Shown here one piece after another: positions 30,609 to 32,429 of a stretch of 32,429 bases of DNA. Under the pieces are notes generated by a model, which worked only from the letters and a program-made list of their open reading frames with translations, made no database searches and was not told the origin of the DNA. Within the stretch, counting starts at the first letter, position 1. Each line of letters starts with the position of its first letter. The position numbers were made by a program, and so were the translations under genes. This DNA is from Minisyncoccota bacterium (GTDB lineage: Bacteria > Patescibacteriota > Minisyncoccia > Phycocordibacterales > UBA9973), in NCBI GenBank assembly GCA_017991395.1, contig JAGOQQ010000004.1, forward strand, positions 1 through 32,429, written 5' to 3'.

Positions 30609-30719
30609 TGCCTTTTTCGTAGAACATTGAGCGTAGAACGTTAAATCTAGGATTCCGCCTCCCCTTAGAGTTTAGCTTGGGAAAGGGACCCAGGCGCAAG
30701 TACTTTTGAAATTCTATTT
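30609..30719 (+). repeat. Post-stop repeat and spacer after alaS
   Basis: After the alaS stop, CGTAGAACATTGAGCGTAGAACG (in two pieces) resembles the post-rseP repeat. A CTTGGG ... CCCAGG hairpin (about 30675-30695) follows. No gene is seen from here to 30950. Confidence 0.5.
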
Positions 30720-30833
30720 ATTCTGGTTTCCAAAAACCAGAATCCTCCTTATTTAAAACATTGCGCAAGACTGACGAGTCGAGCATAGGAATTTGCCAGT
30801 AGGCAAATATCCGTGTTTTTAATAAGGAGGATT
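30720..30833 (+). ncRNA. Nested inverted repeat, possible structured RNA
   Basis: Hairpin 1 pairs ATTCTGGTTT (30720-30729) with AAACCAGAAT (30734-30743). A long arm, AATCCTCCTT then ATTTAAAACA (30741-30760), pairs with 30814-30833 at 19 of 20 positions. The 53 nt between hold TTGCGCAA, GACT-GACG-AGTC and a 7-bp hairpin ATTTGCC-AGTA-GGCAAAT (30791-30808). The 3' arm carries a perfect Shine-Dalgarno-like AAGGAGGA, sequestered by the 5' arm. No family was recognised. It could be a leader RNA, a free RNA or a DNA-level hairpin or mobile remnant. Confidence 0.45.
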
Positions 30834-30844
30834 GAAAAAATATT

Positions 30845-30871
30845 GAGATCCTGAAACAAGTTCAGGATGAC
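30845..30871. repeat. REP-like 27-nt palindrome, copy 3 (inverted)
   Basis: Exact reverse complement of copy 2 at 18306-18332: arms ATCCTGAA and TTCAGGAT. Its GGATGACC end creates an in-frame ATG at 30867 that is not the true start of the next gene. Confidence 0.9.
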
Positions 30872-30934
30872 CCAATGCAAGTTCAAAATCATACAATCCG
30901 CTTTATTCCTATTTGAAAATATTCAATCACGTTC

Positions 30935-30940
30935 TACAAT
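30935..30940 (+). promoter_or_regulatory. Candidate -10 (TACAAT) of the PilM-like gene
   Basis: TACAAT lies 10 nt before the ATG at 30951, so the leader would be a few nt. It fits the short-spacing class but is not TATACT. Confidence 0.35.
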
Positions 30941-30950
30941 AGAACTATAT

Positions 30951-32135
30951 ATGGGTTTATTTTCACACTCTCGCAAAGAACCACACATTGCGTTACTTAT
31001 TGATATCGGCAGTGGAAGCGTTGGCGCTTCTTTGATTTCGTATTCGTACACAAAAGACGGAACACTTGAAAAGCCGGTGGTGCTTTATGCGTTACGTAAA
31101 TCTTTTACACTCACTGCATCTGCGTCATACGATCAACTCATTACACTAATGAGAAAAAATCTTCGAGAAATATTGGGAACAATTCATGATGTCAAATTGG
31201 GAATTCCAGACAAAGTGTATACCGTGTTGAGTGCACCGTGGTACACATCTCAGACGCGTACAATTGTATACAACAAAAAACCTGCATTTGTCGTGTCAGA
31301 AAAGCTTGTAAACGATTTGGTAAAAAAAGAAATTGATTTCTTCAAAGAAACTGTTGCCGCCGAAATCGAAGGAGAGGCATATATTATCGAAAACACCATT
31401 CAGTCACTGACGCTCAATGGGTATTCGCTCACAGATCCAATAGGTAAAAAAGCAGAAGAACTTAAAATCTCCTTGTTTCTAAGCTTGAGTCCTCGGCAAG
31501 TCATCGATGTGATTCACGAAGAGGTTGAGCAGATTTATAGACTAAAAAAAATTCAATTCTCATCAGGTGGTGCATGTTGCTTCGTGTCTCTTCGCGATGT
31601 GTTCCCAAATGAAGAATCGTTTATTGTGGTATCGGTTGGTTCTGAAGTCACGGATGTAGTACTTGTACGAAATCACACACTCGCGACTGCGTTTACATTT
31701 CCAAAAGGTTCACACAGTGTCTATAGAACTATATCTGAGTCACTCTCAATTGATTTACAAGATGCAAAAACCCGGGCTTTGTTGTGCGAAAATGGTCACG
31801 CCTCAGCAGAAATGATTCGCACAGTATCACCATTACTTTTGAAAGCTCGTTCTGAATGGGTTGATATGTTTTCAAAATCTTTGTCTATGTACGTCAATGA
31901 TCTCTCTATTCCACATACTGTTTTTGTACTTGCACCAAACGATTTGGGTTGTTGGTACCGTGATTCTATTGTAAATGAATCATTTCACCAATACACACTC
32001 ACTGAAAAAGATTTTAATGTTATACTTGTGGGGAGTGAGACATTGCACGAATATATTACGCAGAAAGACGGTGTCACCCAAGACTCGTTTATGTCTCTAC
32101 AATCACTTTTTATTCGTCGATATCTTGATAATTAA
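30951..32135 (+). CDS. Actin-like ATPase, PilM/FtsA-related
   Basis: A 394-residue actin-fold protein. IALLIDIGSGSVGASLISY (about residues 12-30) matches the phosphate-1 loop and FIVVSVGSEVTDVVLVRN (about 222-239) the phosphate-2 loop. A VLVGSE-type adenosine motif lies near the end. It differs from the window's FtsA and MreB and looks nearer to PilM-type proteins that recruit pilus or membrane partners. ATG 30951 is preferred over the in-frame ATG at 30867, which lies in a repeat. The next gene, 9 nt on, is a single-pass membrane protein, fitting a PilM/PilN-like pair, but no pilus gene is in the window. Confidence 0.78.
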   Translation: MGLFSHSRKEPHIALLIDIGSGSVGASLISYSYTKDGTLEKPVVLYALRKSFTLTASASYDQLITLMRKNLREILGTIHDVKLGIPDKVYTVLSAPWYTSQTRTIVYNKKPAFVVSEKLVNDLVKKEIDFFKETVAAEIEGEAYIIENTIQSLTLNGYSLTDPIGKKAEELKISLFLSLSPRQVIDVIHEEVEQIYRLKKIQFSSGGACCFVSLRDVFPNEESFIVVSVGSEVTDVVLVRNHTLATAFTFPKGSHSVYRTISESLSIDLQDAKTRALLCENGHASAEMIRTVSPLLLKARSEWVDMFSKSLSMYVNDLSIPHTVFVLAPNDLGCWYRDSIVNESFHQYTLTEKDFNVILVGSETLHEYITQKDGVTQDSFMSLQSLFIRRYLDN

Positions 32136-32144
32136 CACACAACT

Positions 32145-32429
32145 ATGAATCGAAACATTCTCCAAGACATAAAACCTCTCACAAGTTCTGGAAAACGGGG
32201 TGTTATTACTGAACTCAAATCAAGAGAAGAGTATGTAGCACCACAGAGTGTGCCTGGAAATTCTCAGATTCCACCGCGTCGGCCAAGCAATGAATATGAA
32301 TCACATCAAGACGATCACACGCCAAAATCTCGAAAGGGAATTTGGATTGTCACCATTCTCGCACTTGTCGGGTTGTTTATTGCTGTGTCATTTGTATTCA
32401 AAGGTGCCACAGTTCTAGTAACTCCAAAA
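32145..32429 (+). CDS. Single-pass membrane protein, cut by the window end
   Basis: The first 95 codons of a gene running off the window. A polar, disordered cytoplasmic part (1-66), MNRNILQDIKPLTSSGKRG onward, precedes one membrane helix IWIVTILALVGLFIAVSFVF (about residues 68-87) and a short outside start KGATVLVTPK. It follows the PilM-like gene by 9 nt and probably shares its transcript. The topology is that of a PilN-like or secretion-platform protein, though no identity can be fixed from the fragment. No Shine-Dalgarno sequence is evident. Confidence 0.75.
   Translation, partial: MNRNILQDIKPLTSSGKRGVITELKSREEYVAPQSVPGNSQIPPRRPSNEYESHQDDHTPKSRKGIWIVTILALVGLFIAVSFVFKGATVLVTPK

Noticed and set aside
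30770-30790. Hammerhead ribozyme core (CTGACGA)
   Set aside because: The CUGANGA word is present, but the matching GAAA and cleavage-site helix arrangement are not.
30867-30950. Longer start for the PilM-like protein
   Set aside because: The upstream ATG is created by the REP palindrome, and the extension lacks conservation-like features; the fold begins just after 30951.
1-32429. UGA recoded as glycine, as in some related phyla
   Set aside because: TGA serves as a normal stop at 3374-3376 and is absent within the conserved genes.

Overview
The window is 32.4 kb of gene-dense, moderately AT-rich bacterial DNA with short intergenic gaps, reading with the standard bacterial code (TGA closes the membrane-protein gene at 3376, and no conserved gene needs it recoded). 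The gene set suggests a Candidate Phyla Radiation (Patescibacteria, Parcubacteria-like) genome. The reasons are a doubly shortened alanyl-tRNA synthetase, a minimal clamp-loader subunit, a sigma-region-4/HARE-HTH fusion protein, a PilM-like protein paired with a single-pass membrane protein, many unknown small membrane proteins, and a near absence of Shine-Dalgarno sequences. Placement below the radiation is inference; there is no rRNA, tRNA or CRISPR array here.

Layout. 1-2848 (+): a possible gene tail, a small putative zincin, a HAD hydrolase, an EVE-domain protein and a UbiA-family prenyltransferase resembling lycopene elongases. 2897-3376 (+) is a small membrane protein that converges on a shared terminator with the minus-strand operon trxB-crtE-crtB-crtI (7747-3424). 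Together these could make a C40 and possibly a C50 carotenoid. 7965-11141 (-): a cell-division and translation block, bS21-ybeY-ftsA and then ftsZ behind its own terminator. 11327-14149 (-): an unknown gene and a PriA homologue whose helicase motifs are all degenerate. From 14286 the main direction turns to plus: mreB-holB, frr, rseP, a divergent ParB-like gene (-), typA, the sigma4/HARE-HTH gene, two membrane proteins, mltG-dnaQ, an unknown gene with a possible nuclease-like motif, mnmA, an mgtC-like gene, two tiny basic ORFs, alaS, and a PilM-like gene followed by a membrane gene cut by the window end.

Regulation and non-coding DNA are the most distinctive part. Many genes have an exact TATACT -10 box ending only 6-9 nt before the ATG, which implies leaderless mRNAs. 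A second class (four genes) has a TTGAC(A/T)-like -35, exactly 16 nt, and an AT-rich -10, with real 5' leaders. Three unrelated transcription units (trxB, frr, rseP) share a 15-nt core inside a roughly 7-nt-periodic TACTTAY/TACTAAC tract directly upstream of the start codon. Several genes (ftsZ, priA, frr, rseP, alaS) are followed at once by degenerate GACGCGGAACT-like repeats in sense orientation. There are also five perfect 22-bp tandem repeats, three copies of a 27-nt palindrome, and a nested inverted repeat of about 114 nt upstream of the PilM-like gene that could fold as a multi-branched RNA.

No defence system, insertion sequence or prophage was recognised. The best candidates for something undescribed are the carotenoid cluster in a reduced genome, the helicase-dead PriA, the shared heptad leader, the post-stop repeat family and the nested inverted repeat.
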